DNA of 64,000 nt from JAGDZR01 sp049115695. GTDB lineage: Bacteria; Bacteroidota; Bacteroidia; Cytophagales; Cyclobacteriaceae. Each line of letters starts with the position of its first letter. Position 1 is the stretch's first letter. The notes beneath the pieces are model-generated. The model saw only the letters and a program-made list of their open reading frames with translations, did not search any database and was not told the origin of the DNA. Location of the stretch: contig JAGDZR010000006.1 in assembly GCA_049115695.1 (NCBI GenBank), positions 434,001 to 498,000 of the forward strand, in the 5' to 3' direction. Shown here piece after piece: positions 11,301 through 19,323 of this stretch. The translations under genes and the position numbers were made by a program.

Positions 11301-14300
11301 CTCGTACCAAAGGGCACACGATAGCTTACTGTATGATTTGTCACATTAATAACGGCCTCATCCGAGTATCCTGTGATTTCAAAGGTTAGGATATCAGTAC
11401 CTGTTCGTGGAGGTGCTACAGTTACAGTTACTGTCCATGCTTGCTCTGTGCCATCCTCAGCCGTAACAGTGTATTCAACAGAACTTGAGAAATCCTGACT
11501 AGTGCCACTTGCAGGACTGATACTTGCTCCCGACGAAACTTCAATAACAGGTGACAAGTTGGTAACATCCGTACCAAAAGCAACTTCCAGGTCCACAGTG
11601 TGATTTGCCGGATCCAAAGTAGCATCCCCAGTTTGAGCAGCTAGGGTAAATGCTGAAATATCAGTCTGATTATTCGGAACTTCATGCGCTCCTTTTGACG
11701 GAGCACTAGTGCTCCTTGTGGTGCCAAAAAAGTCTTCTGTCACACTGCCAAGTTGGGTACCTCTCAATTCAGCATCAGATAGAGAAGCGCCTGTGAGTGT
11801 AAGATCTCCATTAGCTACATCGGTGAAATTAGGCTTACTAAAGGTAATTCCGTCAACTGAATTGGTTAGATCTGTAAGATTGTCCGAAGCGTAAGATGTT
11901 GTTCCATCTTGTACAAACGTAATACCTCCCGCATTTACAGGGATATTTATGTTATTGTGAGCATAGTTCGGCTCATGAACTTCATTGTTAATCCTATGAT
12001 AAATTCTTAGTCCAACTCTTTCTCCGCTTGTATTTGGATTCCTTGATAGTTGAATGAGGTTGTTATGAATGTTCACTTCATTGTCCAGCGTATAATGCTC
12101 ATAAACACCATTCACATTTTCATCATCAGGTGCAGTACCTTCAATTACAATGGTATTGTGATGAATATCAATAGCATTCTCTGATCGGAAAGCAATACCA
12201 GTAATATTGCCCGAGTTGGTTGGATTCAAATAAATGAAGTTGTTTACCACTTCTCCCCCATAGCTAAATATTGCAGTTAATTGATGGGATCCATAGGTTG
12301 AATTAATAAAAGAGCCATATTCAAAAGTATTGTTGCGTATTTCTCCATTGGCACCATCTGTAATTAATCCAATGAAGGGACTTCCATCTGGGTCATCGCC
12401 AACTAAGAAGCTTGAGTTCTCCACAATACTATTTTTAGAACTAATCTGAACACCTCTTCCTAAAAACGTAACACTATCAATTGTGGCCGTTGCATTAGAA
12501 TCATCAGTAGATGGATCAATATCCAATAATCGCCCTGATGAAATATTTTTAAAAGAGAGTTCACCCATTCCATTAATGACAAGGTGATCAAAATCAATAG
12601 ACATTCCATAGGCAGAAGTAGAATTGGTCAAAACTATGTCAGTGACTCCAACTGCCGGTTGTATCGTTAATGTGTAACCATTGTGTGTCTCATGCTCATC
12701 GAGTTGAGCTGATGGGGCATGCGAACTGCCTAGTAATTCCAACGTAACATCACCTGCCATTCCAACAAATCCAAGGCGTCTGAACGCATAACCTAGATGA
12801 TCAAAATCTCCTCCAGAACCTACTGTCAGTGTTCCCGCTGCAAATGGTTCAAAGTTTGCAGTGATCGTCCAATTTTTAGTTGTTCCATCCTCAGCAGTCA
12901 CTACATATACTTCAGGTTCGTAAAAATAGTGATAGATGGACCCATCCTCTCTTTCAATTGTAGCTCCAAAACTAAGTTCAGTTACAAGTCCTTCAAGATT
13001 AGTACTGTAGCCATTGAGACCAGCAAGACTTTCCATTTGAATTTCAACAGTAGCATTATCCGAATCAATCACTGCATCTCCGATTTGATCGTCGAAAGTC
13101 ATTGAAATGATTTCAGCTGCTGAATTAAGTGCCCGAGTGACAGTGATCGTCCACGTCTCTTCAGTACCATTTTCTGCTTCTACTACAAAATCAACGGAAT
13201 TGGTAAAATCAATGGCCTCAGCTATGTTATGTGAAGTAATACTAGCGCCTGATGACAACTCAACTGTCGGTATAAGGGAAGTCAGATCGGTAGCTGGCAC
13301 AGTCTCTATGTCAATTGTGTGATTGAAATCATCTATTGTAGCACTCGCATTCTCTTCAGCCAATGAAAATGAAAGAATATCATTCCCTGTCTCAATCACA
13401 TTGTTTATTGTAATGACAAATGCCTCTTCAATCACTCCGCCATTCCCATCATCCGACTGGATACGAACAGTGTAAGAATCCTTGGTTTCATAATCAAAAA
13501 CAATTTTGGAGTATAGATAATTACCATTTGTACCACCTATTCTAAACGACGCATTATCTGTGTCCCCATCTCCGGAAACCAATGAATAGGTAATGGTCTC
13601 ATCCGTATCAGGATCATCGTTGGACAGTGTACCAATGGCCGGCGAGATGCTATTGTTTTCATCCACCGTTTGATTAGTAATTGCGATATCTGTTGCTACC
13701 TGATTGACTACTAAAGTGAAATTCCAGGTATCATTAGAAGATATTCCAGCAAATGGGCGATCAAAATAATCCTCGATCGCATCATTACTAACCAAGACAT
13801 AATAGGAGTTTCCTTTGACCAAATTGTCGTCAGCTATTTGAATCGCATTATTCAGGACATATGAAATTTCGGAAGCATCTGAAGCATATTGTTGATGCAC
13901 AGTTCCGCCGACATTGTAGATGGTGATAGTACCTTGGCCAGTTGACCGGACGTACTCGCTGAAGTTCGCCTGAAGCACTGCATTTCTTGAAACATCTAAG
14001 CTTTCGTCTATTGGATCAGTACTTTCTAAAGTAGGATTTTGAGTATCAGCACTTGTAAAATGCCAATCATCAGGATCGGAGAGATTAAGAGAGATACTCG
14101 GAAGAAACTGACTAAACTGATCTTTTAGCGCATAGTAGGAATGGATGTAGTAATGTCTACTTGGATCCACAGGGCCAAAGTCGATAGTAGCTTCATTCCC
14201 GTTGATTTGTAGTTCGGGATCCCCTGCAGAAACAACAGAAATAATATGATTGTTCCCATATTCCATCAACCTGAAATAACCCGTGGCATGCGCTATCAGG

Positions 14301-15904
14301 TTGTGATTGGCAGTTAAAGTGACTACTCCATCGAAATCGTTGATACTACTTCCGCTAGCAGGAGAGTAACTTTCATACTCCACAGGCCCATAAGTCTTAA
14401 ATAACCAATCGGTTCCTGTCGGATAACCGGCAAATGTATTGCCATCATCATCATACAATACTGGATAACCATTGGCAGAAATTTCATCAAGACGAATATT
14501 GTACTCCGTGTTTGCTAATAGGGTATAAGGATAGGTCGCAGTAACAGTCAGGCGATCTTCACTCAATGTGGCATTGGTACCTATGTTATAGCTGTAATTA
14601 TCTCCTGAATAGAATCCGAATTCGCCACTCATCGCGCCTAGATTCATCGGTTCATCAAAAGTCATTGTAATTTCCAATCCTGTCCTTGGCACTTCCTGGT
14701 CGGATAGCGTAGGGTATCTGCTTACAATTCCCGGTCCATCCCCATCATTTGCACGAGTAGTAAAAGTCCATGTAGTGTTGTCATCTATCCCTACTGCCCA
14801 ATTTCCACTAGCAGTGGAAAACATTGTTTCCGGAAAATTGACATAGTAGGTTTCATTTGATTCCAATGGCCATGCCAAATCCCAGCTCAATACGTTTCCA
14901 TCGATAGACGCTTTTACGTGACTGGCTCCAGTAAAATACTCTACTCGCTCATCTGATGAATTGAAGAGCTCGAATGTTTTCTGAGCTGGATTCACATCCG
15001 AAAAGTCTATGTCCTCACTAAATGTTATCGAGAGTGTGCCATTTGCCGGAGCAAGGCCTGTAGTACTGGCATTTGGATAGACACTGGAAATAGTAGCTCT
15101 TTCATCTCTAATATCATATTTTATGGTCGAGTTATCCGATATCCCACTCCAATATTCATTCTCTCCTACAGTTTTGATACTTCCATTGTCAGCGGTGATA
15201 TAGCCTGTTCCACCTTGAAGCCCCAACGACCAAAAGTCAAGTGTTATGGTAGGTCCATCAATATTAAATCTCGTGGTTTCATTGTAGAAGACCGTACTCC
15301 TTGTTTGATCTGTATCATAATCTTTGAGATAGAAATAACTGTTGAAAAATTCAATCCTTTTGTTGAAAGTAAGGGAGACTGAATGATCAGGATCAACATC
15401 CGTAGCACCATTGGCTGGCAAGCTGGATACCATTGCTAAGGGCTGGTCTTCTGTGAAAAAGTACCACTGCCTCGGGTCACTGTATCCAGCAAAGTAGGAG
15501 GAACCATTCCAAATGGTTGTTGCCTCAATGACTACATAGTAGCGCTCATCATTTAGCAATCTCTTAGTAGGAGTTATAAACAAGTAGTTGTTGGTAATAC
15601 TAATTCCTACTGGCCTCTCAGTACTGAATGTCTGGACAAGGTCTCCTTGTGAATCGTAAAGCATTATCTCACCTGTTCCAAAGGATATGTTTTGATCAAA
15701 CTCCAATCTCAGGGTAGGGGTCACATCTGAAATGGTACTCCCTGTGGTTGGTAAGGAACTATTCACAACAGGTGCTGCGGGAGCTCCAGATGCTGATGCT
15801 TCAAAAGTTAAAACGAGGAGCATTGAGATCAAGGCCCCAAGGCGGATCATCCAAAGAATGGCAGATCGATGTAAGGTATTGTTGATTTTGATAGAGAAAC
15901 TCAT
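5387..15904 (-). CDS. Giant multidomain T9SS surface protein (3505 aa)
   Basis: ATG at 15904 opens a signal peptide (hydrophobic core near residues 19-36, then SASGAP). Approximate order: six or so SbsA/Big_5-type Ig domains (45-725); a cadherin-like repeat (739-835); two ATxD-type domains resembling DUF5018 (837-1022); a right-handed parallel beta-helix (1024-1415); two more DUF5018-like domains; one cadherin-like and two Big_5 units; MBG-like units (1914-2075); six cadherin-like repeats with D-x-N-x-A/DEN motifs (2077-2680); an array of MBG-like Ig repeats of 81-82 residues (2682-3422); and a C-terminal T9SS type A domain beginning VYPNPATNFIKIGN. This is the pattern of a secreted, cell-surface anchored adhesin or matrix protein; the beta-helix could bind or cleave polysaccharide, but I see no defined active site. 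Three TPR-LuxR regulators lie directly upstream. Confidence 0.9.
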   Translation of the reverse strand: MSFSIKINNTLHRSAILWMIRLGALISMLLVLTFEASASGAPAAPVVNSSLPTTGSTISDVTPTLRLEFDQNISFGTGEIMLYDSQGDLVQTFSTERPVGISITNNYLFITPTKRLLNDERYYVVIEATTIWNGSSYFAGYSDPRQWYFFTEDQPLAMVSSLPANGATDVDPDHSVSLTFNKRIEFFNSYFYLKDYDTDQTRSTVFYNETTRFNIDGPTITLDFWSLGLQGGTGYITADNGSIKTVGENEYWSGISDNSTIKYDIRDERATISSVYPNASTTGLAPANGTLSITFSEDIDFSDVNPAQKTFELFNSSDERVEYFTGASHVKASIDGNVLSWDLAWPLESNETYYVNFPETMFSTASGNWAVGIDDNTTWTFTTRANDGDGPGIVSRYPTLSDQEVPRTGLEITMTFDEPMNLGAMSGEFGFYSGDNYSYNIGTNATLSEDRLTVTATYPYTLLANTEYNIRLDEISANGYPVLYDDDGNTFAGYPTGTDWLFKTYGPVEYESYSPASGSSINDFDGVVTLTANHNLIAHATGYFRLMEYGNNHIISVVSAGDPELQINGNEATIDFGPVDPSRHYYIHSYYALKDQFSQFLPSISLNLSDPDDWHFTSADTQNPTLESTDPIDESLDVSRNAVLQANFSEYVRSTGQGTITIYNVGGTVHQQYASDASEISYVLNNAIQIADDNLVKGNSYYVLVSNDAIEDYFDRPFAGISSNDTWNFTLVVNQVATDIAITNQTVDENNSISPAIGTLSNDDPDTDETITYSLVSGDGDTDNASFRIGGTNGNYLYSKIVFDYETKDSYTVRIQSDDGNGGVIEEAFVITINNVIETGNDILSFSLAEENASATIDDFNHTIDIETVPATDLTSLIPTVELSSGASITSHNIAEAIDFTNSVDFVVEAENGTEETWTITVTRALNSAAEIISMTFDDQIGDAVIDSDNATVEIQMESLAGLNGYSTNLEGLVTELSFGATIEREDGSIYHYFYEPEVYVVTAEDGTTKNWTITANFEPFAAGTLTVGSGGDFDHLGYAFRRLGFVGMAGDVTLELLGSSHAPSAQLDEHETHNGYTLTIQPAVGVTDIVLTNSTSAYGMSIDFDHLVINGMGELSFKNISSGRLLDIDPSTDDSNATATIDSVTFLGRGVQISSKNSIVENSSFLVGDDPDGSPFIGLITDGANGEIRNNTFEYGSFINSTYGSHQLTAIFSYGGEVVNNFIYLNPTNSGNITGIAFRSENAIDIHHNTIVIEGTAPDDENVNGVYEHYTLDNEVNIHNNLIQLSRNPNTSGERVGLRIYHRINNEVHEPNYAHNNINIPVNAGGITFVQDGTTSYASDNLTDLTNSVDGITFSKPNFTDVANGDLTLTGASLSDAELRGTQLGSVTEDFFGTTRSTSAPSKGAHEVPNNQTDISAFTLAAQTGDATLDPANHTVDLEVAFGTDVTNLSPVIEVSSGASISPASGTSQDFSSSVEYTVTAEDGTEQAWTVTVTVAPPRTGTDILTFEITGYSDEAVINVTNHTVSYRVPFGTSLTSLTPTFTLSGGASSDPASGVAQDFSSPVVYTVTAEDVTVDEDWTVTVLEANVAPTDIALTSTEIDENLPVGSVVGTISGTDPNGDEMVFSLVSGENSAYNYLFYVDQATNELKTNYLFDYEAFDNAGLVPVNIRLEADDQQGETYEEVIAISILDLDEIPPVLTNESPSDNSENIELDTEFTLTYDENLVAGTGSYLLRRGDGQLIETLDVDGSGVDITNNIVTITPSFNLIYDTDYYIEALAGAVEDEFGNDAPAITAGDWSFKTKTLITNLSPADDASEVDLYADLVITFSETVVLQTGGSFEMFKTTNDEQIGVTWSFNGAVLDGNTVTYDIPDGVITPEEDLYVVIRNGIEDQEGNPIDIIGNSTWNFITKKVSQEITFGVLTNKTYGDLAFTLGGSTDAAGLNVEYESSDPTIASISDDEVTIHKTGTVDITASQSGSAIYEAAQDVVRSLTIEKAELAVYVDDEEIEWGEEIPTFNITYGDFENDDDASDLTNAHTASTLAEQGSNSGDYAITISTETDDKYDFVLNHGTLTINNNTPTEITMDDGSIGENNAIDDVVIEFSTTDLDEGQSHSYTLVAGTGDEDNASFYITDNVLYTSTVFDHESDDTYLIRVRTDDQNGGTFDAELSISIADVNEQPTDVNVDGSDEIDFDENTESGTSLGSLASEDQDDGDTFSYELVSGDGSDHNDLFTIESGLLKTNGTFNHEEAEELTIRVKTTDAGGLTYEGNIQIFVNDISEAPTGIELSANDVAENSAIASQIGSFSSVDEDEGETFTYSFVDGENDNDRFNINGDLLEVNDAFSYEEDQDPLEILVETNDGNGGVFEQSFTINITDVAEAPTEIVLDNANVDETSVIGTVVGNLSAQDEDLNESHSYTLVAGGGDTDNASFDIVNGQLITNEIFDYETKNSYAIRLGVTDKDGLTYSNDFAISINDLDPMITSIEITDGSLVENLEIGTTVETFSTIGEDLSGSYTYTLVSGEGDADNTLFSIAGDELQVNGVINFESNSSLSIRVQSDDGAGIVAAFPLVLTVTDDNDEPSDISLSSQSIDENNDVDAVVATLSTTDEDDTDTHSYELATGTGDTHNDKFSITGSELKANESFDYETLNELEIRIRTDDGNGGTFEEEIIITVNDVFEMLDQTVTFDSIADYKYGDRFKLVASATSSLDVTFAVVSGPASIEGDSVIINGVGEIVISADQSGNANYNAADQVQRTFNSSKADQTIDLDSIADYQYGEKFKVSASASSGLGVTYAVVSGSANIVDDTVMITGVGEVTISADQLGDDYYNAASQVTKSFTVDKADQTITFEALSDKAYGDDEFVLSATSSSDLDVSFSIVSGNATVSGDTLTITGAGTVNVAADQSGDDHYNAAEQVSQSFEVAKADQTITFEALSDKTYGDEPFVLSATASSGLNVALSVVSGNGELSGDTLTITGTGDIVIAADQVGDAVYNAADQVSRTFNVSKADQTITFEALSDKIYGDEPFVLSATASSGLDVTFSVVSGNGELNGDTLTITGAGDIVIAADQVGDATYNAADQVTRTLNVSKADQTIALEALSDKTYGDESFVLSATASSGLDVTFSVVSGNGELNGDTLTITGAGDITIAADQSGNDHFSSASQVTQSFVVAKASQTVTIESVDDKLTTDEDFSVSTNASSGLSVTYEISGPANIEGNLVSLNGDEGTVVVIAKQIGNDDYISASDTTSFQVSQPAITIKSQTVSLEDVGAITFGDDPLELNASASSGLSVTLEVLSGPGSLQDNLLTLEGAGTIEISVSQAGNAEYESASDTFVLQVAKADQIVTIEDIDDKQTTDDPFDVIASSTSGLELNYSIAGPANISGNTITLNGIEGEVIVMAIQPGDDNVLADTATVSFMVTAPEATLGVEMSMNISVYPNPATNFIKIGNVQGTAMMSIYTMQGRKLMEKQVSVNEKIDVSSLSSGTYLITTTNDRSTAKQKILIQR
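5630..7870 (-). repeat. Tandem 243-258 bp coding repeats (MBG-like Ig units)
   Basis: The phrase encoding Q-T-(I/V)-x-F/I-E recurs on the minus strand at plus positions near 5876, 6120, 6378, 6624, 6870, 7116, 7362, 7605 and 7848, giving periods of 243-258 bp, most often exactly 246 bp (82 codons). The units between 6378 and 7362 are nearly identical in DNA, differing at scattered positions, which points to recent unequal duplication. Outer units are more diverged. Each encodes one Ig-like unit of the form SDKTYGDEPFVLSA ... ADQVGDATYNAADQV. Confidence 0.9.
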
Positions 15905-15962
15905 TTGGCATAAAGTTTAGTTGACTTTACAATTCTCCTTAAATGAACTAACCTTTTGCCTG

Positions 15963-16000
15963 ACCCAGTGGGTTAGTACTGCCCCTACCCCGGTGGGTAG
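15963..16000. promoter_or_regulatory. Pair of GC-rich palindromes upstream of the giant gene
   Basis: Two related inverted repeats sit 59-96 bases upstream of the giant gene's ATG in an otherwise AT-rich gap: ACCCAGTGGGT (15963-15973) and CTACCCCGGTGGGTAG (15985-16000). Their centres are about 24-25 bases apart. Both share a core of the form ACCC-(1 to 4)-GGGT. They look like a tandem operator for a dimeric regulator; one of the neighbouring LuxR-type proteins is a natural candidate, which is inference only. Confidence 0.4.
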
Positions 16001-16072
16001 TTTTTATAATCATCTGATTACCTGATGCTTACAATTCGACTTTAACATTGATATTCAGATATAATATTGTAC

Positions 16073-17652
16073 TTAGGACGATTTAATGACGTATTCCATC
16101 GCCTCTTTCCTGTTCTGAACACCCAATTTGTTATAATTATTTCGAAGGTGAAACTTAACGGTGCTAATAGAAATGAAAAGGCTCTTAGCGATTTCTGAAT
16201 TGGATTTACCGTCAAGTGAGAGTTTGAGTACTTCAAATTCTCTTTCGGTAAGTGCATTGTGCAGTTTCCCATTCAGCTCTTCATAATCCAGGTCCATGTC
16301 CAGAGCTGTAAGTCCCCCCTGAATCTCGATGAATCTTTTCTGTAGTGCATCCAATTGACTCTCCTGAGCAATTCGTTCAGCCTCCTTTTTCCTTAACCTC
16401 AACGAAAAGAAAATCAGCAAAAACAGTAGTAACAACACCCCCACCACGATGGCTCCTATTAACTGAGATCTGGCCTTTAGTGCATTTGTTCTTTCAAGCT
16501 CATTCGCAAGCTTCAGGTTTGAAATCTCAGCCTCCCTCATAGCCGTCTCAAACTTCACCTCCCACTCAGCGATCTTTTTATTGCGGTCCTCATTGAGCGC
16601 TTCTGTAAGCATCCCCATCGCCTGTTTGATGGCTGCATTGGCCTCAGAAAGTCGACCGGTCTTTTCAAGAATACTTGCTTTGGTTTGAAGGTTTGTCACG
16701 GCAAACAGATTATCACCCACCAATTCAGTCAGACTGTCGGCTTTTTCCAACTGCCCAAACGCTGCGGTGATTTTCCCCATGTCCGATAGCAACATTGCAT
16801 AATTAGAATATGACCCAATTAAACCTGTTTTATCTCCAAGATGTATTTTGAGATCAATGGCCTTCTGAAAGCTCTTCAGCTTTGCCAAACTCATCTATGG
16901 CAATATAATTTTGAGCCAGGTTGTTGTAAGCGTTGGCCATTTTACTTTTGTCATCATAGTCTTTTGCAATCGCCAGCGACTTATGATAATAAACCAACGA
17001 CTCATCATACTTTCCTTGATTTTTGAGAATGATGCCTATGTTGTTGAAGGGTGTTGGCTGCTGAGCGATATTGTCCTGCTGCTTCTTTCAATGTTGCGGC
17101 TTCTTTGAAGTGTACCAACGCCCGATCAAAATCTCTCATGCGCTGATATGCGATACCAAGGTTGTTCACCGTTGATGATATTTTGGGATCATCCAGTTTT
17201 CTCCTTAGCAATTCAGTCTCTTTGAGAATGCGAATCGCTTCTTCAAAATTCCTCATATAGATGTTCACGGTACCCATGTTATTGGTCTGGGCCGCAATGC
17301 GTAAACTATCATTTAGTAATTTGGCACCATTCATGGCGCTGGCGTAATGCACCAATGCTTTTTCGTAGTTGGCTTGTCTGAAATTTGCATTTCCCAGCAA
17401 ATTATGCGAAGCTGTGATAGATCCCACTAGTTTGTGCTCCTGGGCCAGTTCCAATGCCTGTTGACTTAGCATTTGCAATGAATCATAGTCCCTACCATAG
17501 TAGGTTTGTGCCACACCCAGCAGGGCAGTGATACACTCGTCAAGATCATACTGCTCATCCTGCCAAACAGATAGGAGTGAGTCCCTATCTGAGGATTGTG
17601 AAACAACTAATAAACTGGTGATGAAAAGCAGTGTGAGTAGTACAAATCTCAA
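16073..17652 (-). pseudogene. Frameshifted TPR-membrane-LuxR regulator
   Basis: The first 200 codons (17652 to about 17050) encode a signal peptide and TPR repeats; the reading then jumps frame. The next 180 bases read NNIGIILKNQGKYDESLVYY in a second frame, and a third frame (16894 to 16073) carries the remaining TPRs, a membrane helix (GAIVVGVLLLLFLLIFF) and a C-terminal LuxR/GerE helix-turn-helix (LTEREFEVLKLS ... NSEIAKSL ... STVKFHLRNNY). The first shift lies at a GGG run at 17049-17051 (one extra base restores N-T-F-N-N-I-G); the second lies near 16868-16876. Rejoined, the product would be about 525 residues, like its two intact neighbours. Either a recent pseudogene or two assembly errors; the domain content is otherwise well preserved, and the gene sits directly next to the giant surface-protein gene. 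Confidence 0.8.
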
Positions 17653-17700
17653 AGTCTCGTGTTTTAGGCTAATGTAACAGGATATTAAATCAAAAATCGA

Positions 17701-19323
17701 TCAGGAAGACTGAATTGCGAAATTGAGCGCTTCTTTACGATTGGTTACCCCCAGTTTACCGTAGATTTTTTTGAGATGAAATTTTACAGTATTAATAGAA
17801 ATAGACACTTGATTTGCAATCTGAGAATTGTTCAGATCGCCAATGGCCAGGTTTAAAATCTCAAACTCGCGTTCCGTCAATGGTGATGGAATTTGCTTAT
17901 TTAATCGATCGATATTTAAATCAATTTGGGAGGTGTCACCTTCAAAAACACTTTTGATCTGTCCTCTAAGATTGTCTATTTCTGCTAGCAATACTTTTTC
18001 CCTTGCCAACTTCCGCGATCTATAGACCAGGATGGTTATGATCAACAGGACTATTGCAATCCCAGATCCAACTACCACTTGAATCAACCAATATCTACGT
18101 TCTTCAGCTACGTTTGCCAATTGGTTCTTACGCTCTGAAAGGATCTTATTTCGTTCTTCAATCTTATCAAATTTGTACTGCAGATTGATGAGTTCCATTT
18201 TGACCCTATTGTCTTCAATGTCCATCATCTCCTGTAGTTCATTTATCTTTTGCTCAATCTCCTTGCCGCCTTCAATGCCATTCAAACTTTTGTTCACCTG
18301 CTGCTGCAAATTCAGATTTCGTAGAAGTTCCGGCATCAGTCCTAGCTCCTCACATTGTTGCTCATTGGCCCTCAGAATACTTTGAACTTTTTGGTACAGA
18401 AGCATTTGTATATACACTTCTACAATACTGAGTGTGGCACGGACAGTAAACTCATTTGTCTGGCCCTGAGTAAAGCTTAAAACCTGTTGTGCCAATTCAA
18501 GCGTCTTATCTGTATCTTCCAGTTGCTGATAGAGCCTGGCTTGCTCCAGCCAATTGCGTGCAAGGCTATTGCTATCATTTAGTTGCACTAATTCTTGCTC
18601 GGCTACTTCAAGATAGTATTTGGCACTATCCAATGATCCTACCCCCAGGTAAGCCACACCCAGATCATTTTTACGCAATGCGCTGGAATTGCGATTTCCG
18701 TCTCCGGGACGCAAAAGGTTCAACGACTCCCTGGCATTTTCCAACGCCATCCTCGTATTACCGAGTTTTTGGTTGATTGCACTCATCAGACTGAGATCAA
18801 AACCCAGCGCCATTGTATCCTTTCGGATTCTATCAATCGTGTATGCGCTATCAAGTACCCTCACAGCAAATTCATAATCACCCATCGCTTCATATAGAGT
18901 TGCCAGGTTATAATACTGAGTAGCAATCTCAAGGCTGTCTTTAAGTTGAAAAGCCAGTTGCAAGGACTGTCTGTAGTGTGGAAAGGCCTTATTATATAGA
19001 CCTAGTTCCCTGTAACAAAATCCAGTATGGCTATAGCACTCGACTTTAGACCGAAGTGATCCTTCAAGTCCTCGTTCATAATAAAAGATTGCTTCCAGGT
19101 ATGACTCCAGAGACTGTTGTAGTTCACCCTCATAGTAATAACTGTCAGCCAATAGATGATGAAATCTAGGATGCTCAACTTCTCCTTTAGAAAGAATTGA
19201 ATCCGCGATAGTAATCACTTCATCAAAGCGTTCCGCCTTATATGCCGATTCAAGAACAGACTCCTGCGCCATTGATAGCACACAGATGAAATGCATAAAC
19301 AGACTAAAGCTTCTTTTCCACAT
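17701..19323 (-). CDS. TPR-membrane-LuxR family regulator
   Basis: The start is taken as ATG 19323 (MWKRSFSLFMHFICVLS, a good signal peptide), not the first in-frame codon at 19353; it overlaps the preceding gene's stop by 20 bases, so the two are probably co-translated. Order: signal peptide, periplasmic TPR array (roughly 20-330), a coiled coil rich in E/K/Q (330-390), one membrane helix (IQVVVGSGIAIVLLIITILV), a short coiled coil, and a C-terminal LuxR/GerE helix-turn-helix (LTEREFEILNLAIG ... NSQIANQV ... NTVKFHLKKIYGKLG). The topology implies a membrane-anchored transcription factor that senses something outside through TPRs. Ligand and targets unknown; middle member of a run of three paralogues. 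Confidence 0.85.
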   Translation of the reverse strand: MWKRSFSLFMHFICVLSMAQESVLESAYKAERFDEVITIADSILSKGEVEHPRFHHLLADSYYYEGELQQSLESYLEAIFYYERGLEGSLRSKVECYSHTGFCYRELGLYNKAFPHYRQSLQLAFQLKDSLEIATQYYNLATLYEAMGDYEFAVRVLDSAYTIDRIRKDTMALGFDLSLMSAINQKLGNTRMALENARESLNLLRPGDGNRNSSALRKNDLGVAYLGVGSLDSAKYYLEVAEQELVQLNDSNSLARNWLEQARLYQQLEDTDKTLELAQQVLSFTQGQTNEFTVRATLSIVEVYIQMLLYQKVQSILRANEQQCEELGLMPELLRNLNLQQQVNKSLNGIEGGKEIEQKINELQEMMDIEDNRVKMELINLQYKFDKIEERNKILSERKNQLANVAEERRYWLIQVVVGSGIAIVLLIITILVYRSRKLAREKVLLAEIDNLRGQIKSVFEGDTSQIDLNIDRLNKQIPSPLTEREFEILNLAIGDLNNSQIANQVSISINTVKFHLKKIYGKLGVTNRKEALNFAIQSS

